The position numbers and the translations under genes are program-made. The notes under the pieces were generated by a model. That model was given only the letters and a program-made list of their open reading frames with translations. It searched no databases and was not told the origin of the DNA. A stretch of DNA of 64,000 nucleotides, from NCBI RefSeq assembly GCF_000235605.1, contig NC_016584.1, positions 2,034,001 to 2,098,000 on the forward strand, given 5' to 3'. Every line of letters begins with the position of its first letter. Position 1 is the first letter of the stretch. Positions 16,358-25,755 of this stretch are shown here, piece by piece. Source of the stretch: Desulfosporosinus orientis DSM 765. GTDB taxonomy: Bacteria; Bacillota; Desulfitobacteriia; Desulfitobacteriales; Desulfitobacteriaceae.

Positions 16358-17308
16358 TCATTTGATCAGATCCAAAAGATACCCATAGCCTTCCTGCACC
16401 ATCTCGTCTTTCGGGATAAACCGCAAAGATGCGCTGTTAATGCAGTACCGCAATCCGCCCGTTTTCTTGGGACCGTCGTTAAAGACATGGCCTAAATGGG
16501 CGTTTCCCGTGCGGCTTCGAACCTCTGTCCTGTGCATGCCATGAGAAGTATCCTGTTTTTCGTGAATCACATCCGGATCAATCGGTTTTGAAAAGCTGGG
16601 CCAGCCGCAACCGGATTCAAATTTGTCACTGGAAGTGAAAAGCGGCTCACCGGTGGTGATATCCACATAAATTCCGGGTTGAAAGGTGTTCCAGAATTCA
16701 TTCTGAAAGGGAGGCTCGGTGGCGCATTTCTGCGTCACCTCGTACTGCGCCGCAGTCAGCGTTCTGTGCAGTGTATCGGCGTCCGGCACTCTGTAAGCTG
16801 CCGGATTCACAATTGACGTTGCCGCCTTTTCGAACTTGGCATTTGAAATATGACAATAGCCGTCGGGATGTTTATCCAGATATTTTTGATGATATTCCTC
16901 CGCGGGACTGAAATTGCCTAGCGGCTCTACCTCAATCGCAATAGGCTTGTCGTATCGCTTTTGCAGTTGTGCAATGGAGCGCTGAATCACCTGCAGATCC
17001 TTGTCATCCACATAGTAGATGCCGGTCCGATACTGCGTACCGTGGTCGCCGCCCTGTCGGTTGACGGAAACAGGATCAATTGCTTCATAATATAGCTCCA
17101 GCAAAAATGCCAGAGAAGTTACCCCGGGATCATAGACGACGCGTACAGCTTCAGCATGCCCCGTATTCTGGCAGCACACCTCCTCATAAGTGGGGTTTTC
17201 CGTCTTCCCGTTCGCATAGCCGACCTGTGTGGACAAAACGCCCCGAATCGATGAAAGATATTTCTCGGTTCCCCAAAAGCAACCGCCCGCAAGATAAATT
17301 TCTGGCAT
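16358..17308 (-). CDS. msrAB: Fused peptide methionine sulfoxide reductase MsrA/MsrB
   Basis: The 316-residue protein repairs oxidised methionine. The MsrA half opens with the catalytic GGCFWG (Cys10) and carries GHAEAV and YHQKYL. The MsrB half follows the linker near residue 175 and shows [21 protein letters not shown] and the active-site [11 protein letters not shown]. Fusion in A-B order is common in Firmicutes. I chose the ATG at 17308 because AGAGGTG precedes it and family members start here; a 19-residue extension is possible but unlike the family. It is a monocistronic unit with its own terminator. Confidence 0.92.
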   Translation of the reverse strand: MPEIYLAGGCFWGTEKYLSSIRGVLSTQVGYANGKTENPTYEEVCCQNTGHAEAVRVVYDPGVTSLAFLLELYYEAIDPVSVNRQGGDHGTQYRTGIYYVDDKDLQVIQRSIAQLQKRYDKPIAIEVEPLGNFSPAEEYHQKYLDKHPDGYCHISNAKFEKAATSIVNPAAYRVPDADTLHRTLTAAQYEVTQKCATEPPFQNEFWNTFQPGIYVDITTGEPLFTSSDKFESGCGWPSFSKPIDPDVIHEKQDTSHGMHRTEVRSRTGNAHLGHVFNDGPKKTGGLRYCINSASLRFIPKDEMVQEGYGYLLDLIK

Positions 17309-17402
17309 AGCGCACCTCTTTTCATGATTTGTATTAACAGTATTCGCATTTAACCGCAATTCCATTTTAGATATATTTTTATCTTGGTGCTATCCATTTA
17401 TG

Positions 17403-18402
17403 CTAACTTTTTGGCTCATAGACAACCCCCACGGCTTCCCCGTTGTCCTTCAAATTTTTGTATGCAGAAGCGAACGCATATATTTCACCTGTAAAACCAT
17501 CGGGAAAGGCTTCCCTCACATCCCAGAGCTTACCGTCGGGTGAGCGGATATCCGGGGTTCTATTTGGGTCGGTATTTGACACTTGGTAAGAAACGGTCCG
17601 AAGCACCAATGGTTCGCCTTCCTCTGGTCTGCCAATAGAGTTTGTAGCTTATCACGCCGCTTGGCACATCAATTTCGATAAAAACTGTATCCGGGAGGTT
17701 GATCTGCCCCTTTTCGTTTGCCGACAGTTTTTCTGCTATGGGATTTAATATGTCTCCGCTATACGTGTAGAACGTGACGGGCAAGCTGAATTCCGTCTGG
17801 GTAGGCACATTTGCCGGGTCATATACCACCCTCACATAATCGCTGGTCTGCCCTACGCCGTCAGAGCCACTTGCCACAGCCCAAACAGAGCCGTCAAAGC
17901 CATCTGGATATTCCTTCGCAACGTTCCACACTGCTGTGTTTTTTACATCGTCAGCAATTGATACATCACGGGAAGCCCACAGTCTCAGTGCCCAAAACAA
18001 CTATTCCACACAAGACCGCAGACACCAATACCCATGAAAAAGCAATCGCCCTAATAGGAAAGCCTTTATGTTTCATAATGGCGCTTAGCCGTTCTTTAAG
18101 TGCTTTCTTTTCCTCGCACATCGTTGTGGATACAATTGTTTTCGGTGATTTGGTGTCTGCTGCCACCGCAATCAGCGTATCTCCGTAACCCTGTCTTCCA
18201 TTATTATCAAGTTCCTTTATCACCGCTTCGTCGCAGGACAATTCACAGGCACGATCAATTTCACGGCGCACAAGGTAGGAGAGGGGATTAAACCAATGCA
18301 CAGCGGTTTTATGGCAAAGAGAAGCAACGCAATGATACCGCCGGTTGCCGACATGATTAAAATGGTTCGGGCAATTTCGCTAATGATTTCCCATGCCCTC
18401 AT
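17403..18402 (-). pseudogene. Degraded BlaR1/MecR1-like M56 peptidase sensor
   Basis: Pieces of one gene lie in three frames. An N-terminal membrane segment (MRAWEIISEIARTILIMSAT) comes first. Next is the M56 domain piece HWFNPLSYLVRREIDRACEL with SCDEAVI, a transmembrane segment, and a C-terminal sensor-like part ending VGVVYEPKS. The N-terminal membrane domain has a large deletion that removes the HExxH motif, and at least two frameshifts separate the parts. BlaR1-type proteins sense beta-lactams and cleave BlaI. This copy cannot work. It follows the intact blaI-type gene in the usual order. Confidence 0.8.
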
Positions 18403-18413
18403 TTAGCATCCCC

Positions 18414-18779
18414 TCACATCTTGAAAAAATCTTTTAGCTCATCAATATCAGCCTCGGATAATTTACCCCTGCGGCAAAGGGCGGCGACGAGGTTTTTTAC
18501 GTTTCCGGCGTAGAGCTTATCGATCATGCTCTGTTCCTCGCTCTGAACATATGCGGATTCGGATATATTGGGCGTGTAATGTAGCACCCCCTGTTTCTCA
18601 GCGGTTATAACCTCTTTATCAGCAAGGCGGCGTATTAGTGTGTTAATCGTGGATTTTTCCCAACCCTTGGTATGTTGAAGCTCGACGCGAATATCAGTAA
18701 AGGATACAGGCTTCTTCTCGCGCCAGAGTATGCGCATCACTTCAAGCTCTGCATTAGAAATTTTTTCAGCTAAACTCAT
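18414..18779 (-). CDS. BlaI/MecI/CopY-family repressor
   Basis: The 121-residue protein has a winged-helix N-terminus (ISNAELEVMRILWREKKPVS, then KSTINTLIRRLADKEVI) and a helical dimerisation tail. This is the BlaI/MecI pattern of about 120-125 residues. Two TACA/TGTA-type dyads lie just upstream, fitting autorepression. The downstream sensor gene is wrecked, so the repressor may no longer be relieved by antibiotic. An AGGTTTT-type ribosome site precedes the start. Confidence 0.88.
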   Translation of the reverse strand: MSLAEKISNAELEVMRILWREKKPVSFTDIRVELQHTKGWEKSTINTLIRRLADKEVITAEKQGVLHYTPNISESAYVQSEEQSMIDKLYAGNVKNLVAALCRRGKLSEADIDELKDFFKM

Positions 18780-18795
18780 TATAAAAACCTCCGTG

Positions 18796-18832
18796 CTACA
18801 ATTGTAGATGAATACATGTTACACCTGTAGTA
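18796..18832 (-). promoter_or_regulatory. BlaI-type operator dyads
   Basis: CTACAATTGTAG (18796-18807) is a perfect palindrome, and TACACCTGTA (18820-18829) is a second dyad 12 bp away. Both match the TACA-N-TGTA sites bound by BlaI/MecI repressors. Confidence 0.7.
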
Positions 18833-18894
18833 CGATTTTAGCAATACGATCTACCGTTAGATGTCCGCAAGGATTCGGTCTTTGCTGCCATAGA

Positions 18895-18933
18895 CAGGGC
18901 TGCGTGAAACTAAGATTCCATGCAGCCCCATTT
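18895..18933. terminator. Hairpin between blaI-type promoter and DUF1659 gene
   Basis: GGGCTGC pairs with GCAGCCC across a 17-base loop, followed on the right by C-A-T-T-T-A-A-A. It likely ends the DUF1659 transcript. Confidence 0.45.
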
Positions 18934-18948
18934 AAAAGTGCGATGGTA

Positions 18949-19179
18949 TTATTCCGCTTCTTCCACTAACTCCGTACTATCACGCAAAATTACGGCAGTG
19001 AGCGGATTCTCTGAGAGACTGAATAGGGTGGCAGCAGCCTCGTGGAGTAATTCATGATCAGCATCGGGCTTAACGTAATTTAAGCTCTTTTGCTTGATTT
19101 GGGGGCTGCCTGCCGGTGTTAAGCCGTCTTCATATTTCAACACTAAAGTTGAAGTCAACTGCTTATCAATGATAGGCAT
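18949..19179 (-). CDS. DUF1659-family small protein
   Basis: The 76-residue protein fits DUF1659, small proteins of unknown role in spore-formers: LVLKYEDGLTPAGSPQIKQK, SLNYVKPDADHELLHEAA and a C-terminal ILRDSTELVEE. In many genomes DUF1659 is paired with a DUF2922 gene; none is seen here. ATG 19179 follows AAGGAAGGAAAAG. A longer frame from 19422 has no ribosome site and is antisense to the start of the DUF3102 gene. Confidence 0.75.
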   Translation of the reverse strand: MPIIDKQLTSTLVLKYEDGLTPAGSPQIKQKSLNYVKPDADHELLHEAAATLFSLSENPLTAVILRDSTELVEEAE

Positions 19180-19386
19180 TTCTTTTCCTTCCTTTCTTGA
19201 TCCAGAGGCCGATGGATTCGGCATGGTTGTATATAATATGGAGTTACTTGTACTATGGTTACTATAGGGAAGTCTCTTTGTCCAACCCGGCTTTTTTATT
19301 GAGCCATTGCCTTCACGCTTGTCTGGGGTTCCGCATATCCTATAGCGGTATCTGAAAAGACATTCGTAAAAGGATGGGCAGCCGGT

Positions 19387-20226
19387 ATGGTGATGGAAAT
19401 TTCCAAGAGGACGCCGGAGCAAATCGCGTCTGAGATTAACATTATCAAGGAAGAAAGCGGAAAAATACTGCTTAGCAACGCCGTTGAGATCGGACGGCGA
19501 CTAACGGAAGCCAAAGAGCTGGTACCTCATGGGGAGTGGCTCAAATGGCTGACTGAGTCAGTGAGTTACTCCCGAAGCACAGCCAGCAGACTGATGAAGA
19601 TCTTCCGGGAGTACGGGTCAATCGTCTCCTCCACCGATGGGGAAGAGTCCCCAAATGGTGCATCGATGCAACATTTGAACTACACCCAAGGACTCATCCT
19701 CTTTGGGATTCCGCTGGAGGACCGGGATCAATTTATAGAGGACAATGATGTTGAGAACATGAGCCAGCGGGAGCTGCGGCAGACAATCAATGAAAGGGGC
19801 AGGGCGCCTCAGGAAGAAGAGCTCCAAGAGTGGGAAAATCAGGCGACGGGAAAGCAAGAAAAGGCAGAAGCGGCAGTAGAGGCAGCAGATAAACCAATGG
19901 ATAAAGCTAAGGATAAACCTGTGGAACTGATTCCGGTGGAAAAGAAAATCAGCAAACCGAAAACTGCACAAAGTGTGCTGCCGGCAGAGAACACCAATGC
20001 CGACAGCCTGAAATACGACGCCGAATACGCCAAGTACCGCGACAACATGCTCAGTGCCTACGGGGAGCTGCTGAAAACTCTCGTAGACTTAAATAGGGTA
20101 GACCCGGTGAAGAAAGAAATAAACAGGAAAGAGGCGTTAAAGATAGCAACTAACATGGCGGAGACGCTGAAAAAATATCCTCCTGAGATTAAGACAAATT
20201 TGAAAATTGAAAAGGACGTAGACTAG
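19387..20226 (+). CDS. DUF3102-family protein
   Basis: The 279-residue protein has the DUF3102 domain at its N-terminus: RTPEQIASEINIIKEES, GRRLTEAKELVPHGEWLKWL and SYSRSTASRLMKIF. The middle repeats a motif seen at 711-908, then comes a lysine, alanine and proline-rich linker and a C-terminal helical part ending LKKYPPEIK. DUF3102 proteins are often carried by mobile elements and look like DNA-binding or partition-like factors, but their role is unknown. AGGATG lies before the ATG; the ATG at 19393 is an alternative. Confidence 0.75.
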   Translation: MVMEISKRTPEQIASEINIIKEESGKILLSNAVEIGRRLTEAKELVPHGEWLKWLTESVSYSRSTASRLMKIFREYGSIVSSTDGEESPNGASMQHLNYTQGLILFGIPLEDRDQFIEDNDVENMSQRELRQTINERGRAPQEEELQEWENQATGKQEKAEAAVEAADKPMDKAKDKPVELIPVEKKISKPKTAQSVLPAENTNADSLKYDAEYAKYRDNMLSAYGELLKTLVDLNRVDPVKKEINRKEALKIATNMAETLKKYPPEIKTNLKIEKDVD

Positions 20227-20247
20227 TGAAGCCACCAGCAGCGGATC

Positions 20248-20340
20248 AATTTTCTCATCGCCCACCGTCTCTCCATCATCCGGGATGCGGATCGCATCCT
20301 GGTGATTTGGGGACAGGCAGATTCTGTAATCCGGCAGTGA
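20248..20340 (+). pseudogene. C-terminal scrap of an ABC exporter ATPase
   Basis: The frame reads NFLIAHRLSIIRDADRILVI and ends ADSVIRQ at a TGA. IAHRLS..RDADRI is the H-loop region of ABC exporter ATPases. The rest of the gene is missing. A partial copy of the msrAB terminator follows. Confidence 0.7.
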
Positions 20341-20487
20341 GATAGGGCACCGGGTTTCTGCTTTTTTTGGAATTTTCCAACATCACGGGAGGAAATCTGG
20401 GAAAGATGTGGAAATTCATGATTGATGTTCATAGACAAGCTGATAATTATTTCACAAAAGAGATTCTTTTGGAAAGGGTGTTTTGCT

Positions 20488-21360
20488 ATGCGTTATGAAG
20501 GTATTGTTTACCGACCGCCCAGCGAGGCCGACAGTTTGCTTATCCAGGCGACGATTGGTTGTCCACATAACCGGTGCACTTTCTGCGGAATGTATAGGGA
20601 TAAGAAATTCAAGATTCGTCCTGTAGCAGATATCAAAGAGGACCTGAAAAGTGCCCAGGATCTGTACGGAAATAATGTAGAGAGCATCTTTTTCCCGGAT
20701 GGCAATACGATAATCATGAAAACTGAGCAATTGGCAGAAATTCTGGAATATGCCGGCCAGTTGTTTCCCCGTCTTTCCCGTATGACAATGTATGGCTCCG
20801 CTAAGTTCCTGAAACTGAAAACTTTGGCGGAATTGCAACGGTTGCGGGCGTCTGGCTTGACTAGGATTCACTCCGGTCTGGAAAGTGGAGACGATATCGT
20901 GCTGGCGAATATTCAAAAGGGTTTTACCGCGGCAGAGATGATTGAGAATGGGCGAAAAGTGAAAGAAGCGGGTATGGAATTGAGTGAATACATTTTAATT
21001 GGGATTGGTGGACATGAGCGTTCCCAGGAACATGCCCTGGAAAGCGCCCGGGTACTAAACGCCATCGCCCCGGATTTTACGCGTTTACGCACATATAATC
21101 CGGTAGAAGAAACGCCTTTGGGTGAAGAATGCCAGAAGGGTAATTTCCGGCTGCTGAATCCCCATGCCGCAATCCGGGAGACTCGCCTCCTTGTCGAGAA
21201 CTTACGTGGACCTGGACGGCTTATGAGTGATCATATTTCCAACTTTGCCTGGATCAACGGTGAGCTGCCGGCAGATAAACCCGCCATGCTTGCTGAACTG
21301 GACCGGTTGCTTAATGTTTCAGAAGACAATTTTACGCGGCCTGATCCCCGTTATTTGTAG
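20488..21360 (+). CDS. Radical SAM protein
   Basis: The 290-residue protein has an iron-sulfur cluster motif near residue 27, GCPHNRCTFCGMY. The first two Cys are separated by four residues (CX4CX2C), a variant found in one radical SAM subgroup. A GxSG-like SAM-contact region (IHSGLESGDD) and TIM-barrel strands follow. The substrate is unknown. ATG 20488 is chosen because GGAAAGGGTG sits 8 bases upstream. It is a single gene after the DUF3102 block. Confidence 0.8.
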   Translation: MRYEGIVYRPPSEADSLLIQATIGCPHNRCTFCGMYRDKKFKIRPVADIKEDLKSAQDLYGNNVESIFFPDGNTIIMKTEQLAEILEYAGQLFPRLSRMTMYGSAKFLKLKTLAELQRLRASGLTRIHSGLESGDDIVLANIQKGFTAAEMIENGRKVKEAGMELSEYILIGIGGHERSQEHALESARVLNAIAPDFTRLRTYNPVEETPLGEECQKGNFRLLNPHAAIRETRLLVENLRGPGRLMSDHISNFAWINGELPADKPAMLAELDRLLNVSEDNFTRPDPRYL

Positions 21361-21516
21361 GGCTAGACAAACAGAATATTATAGCGCTACAAAGGATTTG
21401 GCTTGATCTGGAGACATGTCAGTAATTTGAGTGATGATTCAGAGATCCCGGCGGGGATGGAATAGAGTCCCATTATTAAAAGAACAGGGTCAATCCGTTG
21501 TAAGCAGCGGATGAAG

Positions 21517-21541
21517 AAACAAGCTGAGAGGCTTGTTTTAT
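21517..21541 (+). terminator. Terminator after the radical SAM gene
   Basis: AAACAAGC and GCTTGTTT flank TGAGAG, with a short T-run. A smaller stem, ATCCG/CGGAT, precedes it at 21493-21512. Confidence 0.55.
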
Positions 21542-21597
21542 GCTATGGGAAGACATACTGGCGCGTTATGAGATATAAATTACGGGGGAGGGGTTGG

Positions 21598-21929
21598 ATG
21601 AAAAAATTATTTATTTATCTGGGCTATGAGTTTGGTTTGATGCTGCTTGTGTATTACGGCTTGGATTATCAGAAAGCACTGCATATCGAAGCGGGCAGAA
21701 ATTATGACCCCTTTCCCTTAATGCAGTTCAATTGTGGTTTCTCCCTGCTGGTTGGTATGTATCTTGCCTTGCCCGGATTTATGAGGAGAATGGTCCGGAA
21801 AGGCAGGTTAGGGGTTAACTGGTTAAGATCCTGATTCTCGGAATACCGATGTTGTTAATCAGTGCGTCAGCTATCCTGTTTTATTACTCGGGTTTAGGGC
21901 AGCTTAATTCATTAATCAGCTGGGTATAA
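21598..21929 (+). pseudogene. Frameshifted small membrane protein
   Basis: The first 78 residues (MKKLFIYLGYEFGLMLLVYY, with two hydrophobic helices) end at GVNWLRS. A one-base shift near 21825 opens the frame KILILGIPMLLISASAILFY that continues to TAA 21927. Together they would make a three-helix membrane protein of about 110 residues. GGGGGAGGGG precedes the ATG. I do not recognise the family. It lies just upstream of the truncated lon gene. Confidence 0.5.
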
Positions 21930-21994
21930 TTCCAAGGGGGAGAGAGATATAACAAAGTGGTGGAAAAGTTTGCCGACTTAAATTCACTGCAATT

Positions 21995-23884
21995 GTGTAT
22001 TTGAGTTCATTTCTCCCCATCTCTAACGAAGAAAAGTATGAACTGCTCAAAATAGATTCCCTGAAGGAGCGGGGGTTGCGCTTCATGGATCATCTGCTCA
22101 AGCAAAAGGAAGTCATTGAATTGCAGATCCAGATGTCCGAGAAATTATCCGAGCGGGCCAACCGGTTTTACCGGGAAAACGCGCTCAGAGAGCAGCTGAA
22201 AGTCATTCAGGAGGAACTGAATGAAGGGAAAAAAGGCCGAGGCGCCAAAAAAGAGAAGGACTATTTAAGCAAAATCGAAGAAGCGCAGATGCCGCCTGAT
22301 ATTAAAGAAGCCACCCTTGAGGAGTTAGATAAGCTGGAGGCTCAGGGGCCGCAAAGTTCCGACTATCACGTGATCCGCAATTACCTGGATCTGCTGGTTC
22401 AACTGCCCTGGCAAAAGACTGAAGCTAAGCCGGTCAATCTGGAGGAGGCGAGGCGGGTCCTCGATGAACAGCATTATGGCCTGGAGAAAGTGAAGGACAG
22501 GATTATCCAGCATTTGGCGGTGATACAGCTCAAAAACGGCAAAAAAGGCTCCATCATCTTGCTGGTAGGACCTCCTGGTACCGGAAAGACCAGTCTGGGC
22601 AAAAGTATTGCCGAGGCGCTGGAGCGCAAGTATATCCGGTTGAGTTTAGGCGGAATCAGGGATGAAGCCGAAATCAGGGGACACCGCAGAACGTATGTAG
22701 GCGCATTGCCGGGGCGGATTATCCAAAGCATCAAAAAGGCAGGGGCCAACAATCCTGTCATGGTCCTCGATGAAGTGGACAAACTGCAGGCCGGCGGTTT
22801 CAGCGGCGATCCGGCCAGCGCCTTGCTGGAGGTGCTTGATCCTGAACAAAACAACAGCTTTACGGATCATTATCTGGACCTGCCCTATGATTTGTCCGAT
22901 GTGTTCTTTATTGCCACGGCCAATTCAATCGAAAGCATTCCGGGACCGTTATTGGACAGAATGGAAGTCATTCAGGTTACTAGTTATACCATCGAGGAAA
23001 AATTTCATATCGGCAAAAATCATCTGCTCCCGGCTATCCTGGAAGAACACGGACTGACCACAGAAGAATTGCTGGTGGATGATGATGTGCTGCAGAAAAT
23101 AATCAGTGACTACACCTTGGAAGCCGGAGTCAGGGGGCTGAAAAAGCAACTGTCTGCCTTGGCCAGAGTGACCTCGGAGAAAATTGTCTCCCACAAAGTA
23201 GACCTGCCTTACCGGATTAAGGCCGAGGAATTGGAGGAACTGCTGGGCAGACAGGTGGCGCGGCATGACAGGGCTCAGCAGGATAATCCTCCCGGCGTGG
23301 TCACAGGGCTGGCCTGGACTCCCGTCGGCGGTGAAATCCTTTTTATCGAGGCCACCGATATGCCCGGAAACGGAGAAGTTATCCTCACCGGCAAGCTGGG
23401 AGATGTAATGAAAGAATCGGCCAGGATTTCTCTGAGTCTGCTGAAATCGCGCTTGCCGCTGAATACAGTTCCTTTCAAGGAACGGGATCTGCATATTCAT
23501 GTCCCGTCCGGAGCGGTTCCCAAAGACGGCCCCTCCGCAGGCATTGCGCTATTCACCGCCCTGGCTTCCCTGATCACCGGCAAGAAGGTGGATTCCCAAA
23601 TCGCCATGACCGGAGAAATCACGCTGAGGGGCGCCGTCCTGCCAATCGGCGGGCTGAAGGAAAAGCTGCTGGGGGCCCAAAGGGCCGGAATCAGCAAAGT
23701 GCTGATTCCTAAGGACAATGTGGTGGATCTGAAGGACGTACCCGAAGATGTAAAAAAACAACTTACGGTGATACCCGTAGAAACCGTGGAAGACGTACTC
23801 CGGGAAACCCTGGGGATTTCCCTGCCTAGAATAGAGCGTATGGTGCAGGAAAAGGCAGATCGGATGGGTTTCCATGTAATTTGA
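21995..23884 (+). CDS. lon: Lon protease lacking most of its N-terminal domain
   Basis: Lon degrades damaged and regulatory proteins. The 629 residues include the coiled-coil arm ([16 protein letters not shown]), Walker A GPPGTGKT near residue 191, Walker [11 protein letters not shown], and the protease domain with catalytic Ser in DGPSAG near 512. The full enzyme is about 770-810 residues; the substrate-binding LON domain is mostly absent. The frame is open back to 21953 without a start, and another frame upstream ([11 protein letters not shown]) looks like a piece of the lost part. So it is either a truncated ATPase-protease or a pseudogene. GTG 21995 is the first possible start and has no clear ribosome site. 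Confidence 0.75.
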   Translation: MYLSSFLPISNEEKYELLKIDSLKERGLRFMDHLLKQKEVIELQIQMSEKLSERANRFYRENALREQLKVIQEELNEGKKGRGAKKEKDYLSKIEEAQMPPDIKEATLEELDKLEAQGPQSSDYHVIRNYLDLLVQLPWQKTEAKPVNLEEARRVLDEQHYGLEKVKDRIIQHLAVIQLKNGKKGSIILLVGPPGTGKTSLGKSIAEALERKYIRLSLGGIRDEAEIRGHRRTYVGALPGRIIQSIKKAGANNPVMVLDEVDKLQAGGFSGDPASALLEVLDPEQNNSFTDHYLDLPYDLSDVFFIATANSIESIPGPLLDRMEVIQVTSYTIEEKFHIGKNHLLPAILEEHGLTTEELLVDDDVLQKIISDYTLEAGVRGLKKQLSALARVTSEKIVSHKVDLPYRIKAEELEELLGRQVARHDRAQQDNPPGVVTGLAWTPVGGEILFIEATDMPGNGEVILTGKLGDVMKESARISLSLLKSRLPLNTVPFKERDLHIHVPSGAVPKDGPSAGIALFTALASLITGKKVDSQIAMTGEITLRGAVLPIGGLKEKLLGAQRAGISKVLIPKDNVVDLKDVPEDVKKQLTVIPVETVEDVLRETLGISLPRIERMVQEKADRMGFHVI

Positions 23885-23910
23885 TTTTAGTTTCTCCTCT
23901 CTTTTTATAG

Positions 23911-23946
23911 CCCTGCAAGGTAACCATCCTGGCAGGGTATTTTTAT
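23911..23946 (+). terminator. Terminator after lon
   Basis: CCCTGC and GCAGGG flank a 15-base loop, with TATTTTTAT after it. Confidence 0.65.
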
Positions 23947-23991
23947 AAACACATTTTGTATTTATACCCATTTCGCTTTAGGTAATTTTCT

Positions 23992-24138
23992 AAATCACTC
24001 CAAAATTACAAGAGCCCAGATCACATCCATATGTTGGTGTCCATACTTCCGAAGGATATCGCAGCAGATCAGTTGACTATCAAAGAGTTTGTTGACCCGT
24101 TTACGGGTGAGCCAGTAGAAATGAAAAAGAAAAAATAG
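23992..24138 (+). pseudogene. IS200/IS605-type TnpA remnant
   Basis: The frame reads NYKSPDHIHMLVSILPK, the HUH motif of IS200 TnpA (HIH), then jumps to a tail, TIKEFVDPFTGEPVEMKKKK. The Tyr helix between these parts is deleted. The element's end hairpin follows at 24171-24189. Confidence 0.75.
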
Positions 24139-24170
24139 CCCGTACCCAGCCATTATAGGGCTAGAGCAAA

Positions 24171-24189
24171 CCACCCGCTGAGCGGGTGG
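24171..24189. mobile_element. IS200/IS605 end hairpin
   Basis: CCACCCGCT-G-AGCGGGTGG is a perfect imperfect-loop hairpin of the kind recognised by IS200/IS605 TnpA. It lies 33 bp after the TnpA remnant. Confidence 0.7.
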
Positions 24190-24729
24190 AAGTGATTCAT
24201 CAACTTATCTAAATTTCTTTGGGGTGAGCTTAGGTGAGGAGATGTTTATTTTTTAGAAAATATTTAATTTTATATAGAATACAGTGGTGGCAGAGTTATA
24301 ATGTATGTAGGACAGCTTAAGGCATATGACAAAGGCTATTTTCTATTTATCATCCGTTCAGGTCATTGGATGGATACAATTGATGGTTTTGAGGCGTAAA
24401 GCCGAGAGCGTAATTAAAGTTTTTAATTGGTGGTTATACAGCGAAAAGAAGGCAGTTTGTCTATAATGCTAACCCCATAAACAGTTGAAATAATTTAGTT
24501 TTATATATGAGAAAGTAGCCAAGTTACAGAGAAATTCAGAATCTGCGACATAAGTGTCGTAGATTCTGGAGAATTTTGATAATCTTCGTTATTGGTGGAG
24601 ATATGACATTATCTGCAATTCGCATTTGAAAGATGGTGGTTGTAACTGATTAGATATAACTGGGACTTTGTTGAAAGCGTCAAGTGTAATAATACGGTAA
24701 TTGTTCAAGACCCCGAAGAAAACTGTCTC
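24190..24729. other. A+T-rich gap with one hairpin
   Basis: No gene of supportable length. A stem with 13-bp arms (AGAATCTGCGACA, one G-T pair) sits at 24538-24567. A 32-codon ORF at 24301 is not convincing. Confidence 0.4.
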
Positions 24730-25365
24730 ATGGAAAAAAGAGAATTACTAGAATTTAAATTAAAAAAACCTGGTGATAAAATAGCTTTAATCATTATGAT
24801 GAATCCGGCGAGTGCAAATTCCTCTTATTCGGACGGTACAATCAATGGACTCATAGAGTTCTTGATTAATGATTGTTCTGTTAGTAATGAAGTTCATCAA
24901 AATAAATTAAGGATAATAAACGATATAAGCAACATTTTAATAACCAATCTCTTCTCAATATATAATCCGAATTCTAAAGATTTAAATAAAAGCCTTAATA
25001 AGATAATTCAGTACAAGTCATATGAGTTTCTATCTAAAGTAATTGAAAGTAATCATAAGGAAATTGATGAAGCAATTAGTGATAGCCAATATATCATCTT
25101 TGGTTGGGGAGATTGCCCGAAAGATTTCCATACAACAGTATTCCATAATCAAATAATTAAAGTGATGCAATCAATTATTTCACATAAAAAAGAAGAATTG
25201 TTTGTATTTCATATTATTAACAATCGTGCAAAGGCCAGAGGGGTTGCATTTGACAATGTTTTAACAAAAGCAATGAATCCTGTTCATCCATCTAATGGAC
25301 AAATTACCGATCTGCTTAGAATAGATATAGATACTATTTATAGAATTTTACCTAGAGTAATTTAA
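24730..25365 (+). CDS. DUF1643-family protein
   Basis: The 211 residues match DUF1643: a strand plus NPASANSSYSDGT (family N-P-S-x-A...D-x-T), NILITNLFSIYNPN, and IIFGWGDCPK (the gWG motif). These proteins are often encoded in prophage or mobile regions; their activity is unknown, although the conserved NPS/D and gWG motifs suggest an enzyme-like pocket. The ATG at 24730 has only weak ribosome-site pairing. It opens an A+T-rich accessory block of five genes on the plus strand. Confidence 0.75.
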   Translation: MEKRELLEFKLKKPGDKIALIIMMNPASANSSYSDGTINGLIEFLINDCSVSNEVHQNKLRIINDISNILITNLFSIYNPNSKDLNKSLNKIIQYKSYEFLSKVIESNHKEIDEAISDSQYIIFGWGDCPKDFHTTVFHNQIIKVMQSIISHKKEELFVFHIINNRAKARGVAFDNVLTKAMNPVHPSNGQITDLLRIDIDTIYRILPRVI

Positions 25366-25513
25366 TGGATAAAATCTCGAATAGCTCAAAGAAGATGCGA
25401 AACAGGGGAGTTTCAAAACTTAGCATAGATGAATGTAGTATGACGCTTCAAAAACTCCCCGGGACGTTAGTCGAAATTGGTTTAATGTCGGCCGATTTTG
25501 AGGAGGTGTAGAT

Positions 25514-25741
25514 ATGTTTAAGTTTGAAGGGGTAAAGTCTATTACAATTGAATATCTGAATTTACATGATCTTTTCTCAGGGAATACGGGAAATATTCTT
25601 GCAGAAAAAGATATACCTATTTTTCTAAAAGAAGCAATAGAAAATGGAACTAAAGTATTGGTTAAAGGGATAGAAAAAAACCTCTTATATCAACTTGTTT
25701 GGGAGGAATCTATTTTTAAGGTGCAAAAGATTGAGAATTGA
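25514..25741 (+). CDS. Hypothetical 75-residue protein
   Basis: It has a good GAGGAGGTG site 7 bases before the ATG and protein-like composition (FLKEAIENGTKVLVKGIEKN). No family recognised. It is 14 bp upstream of the next gene, so the two are probably co-transcribed. Confidence 0.55.
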   Translation: MFKFEGVKSITIEYLNLHDLFSGNTGNILAEKDIPIFLKEAIENGTKVLVKGIEKNLLYQLVWEESIFKVQKIEN

Positions 25742-25755
25742 ATAAGGAGGATTAA

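Noticed and set aside
22949-23500. 183-codon minus-strand frame inside lon
   Set aside because: It is antisense to conserved Lon motifs, has no ribosome site and no family-like pattern.
24301-24399. 32-codon ORF in the gap before the DUF1643 gene
   Set aside because: Too short, without a clear ribosome site or motif.
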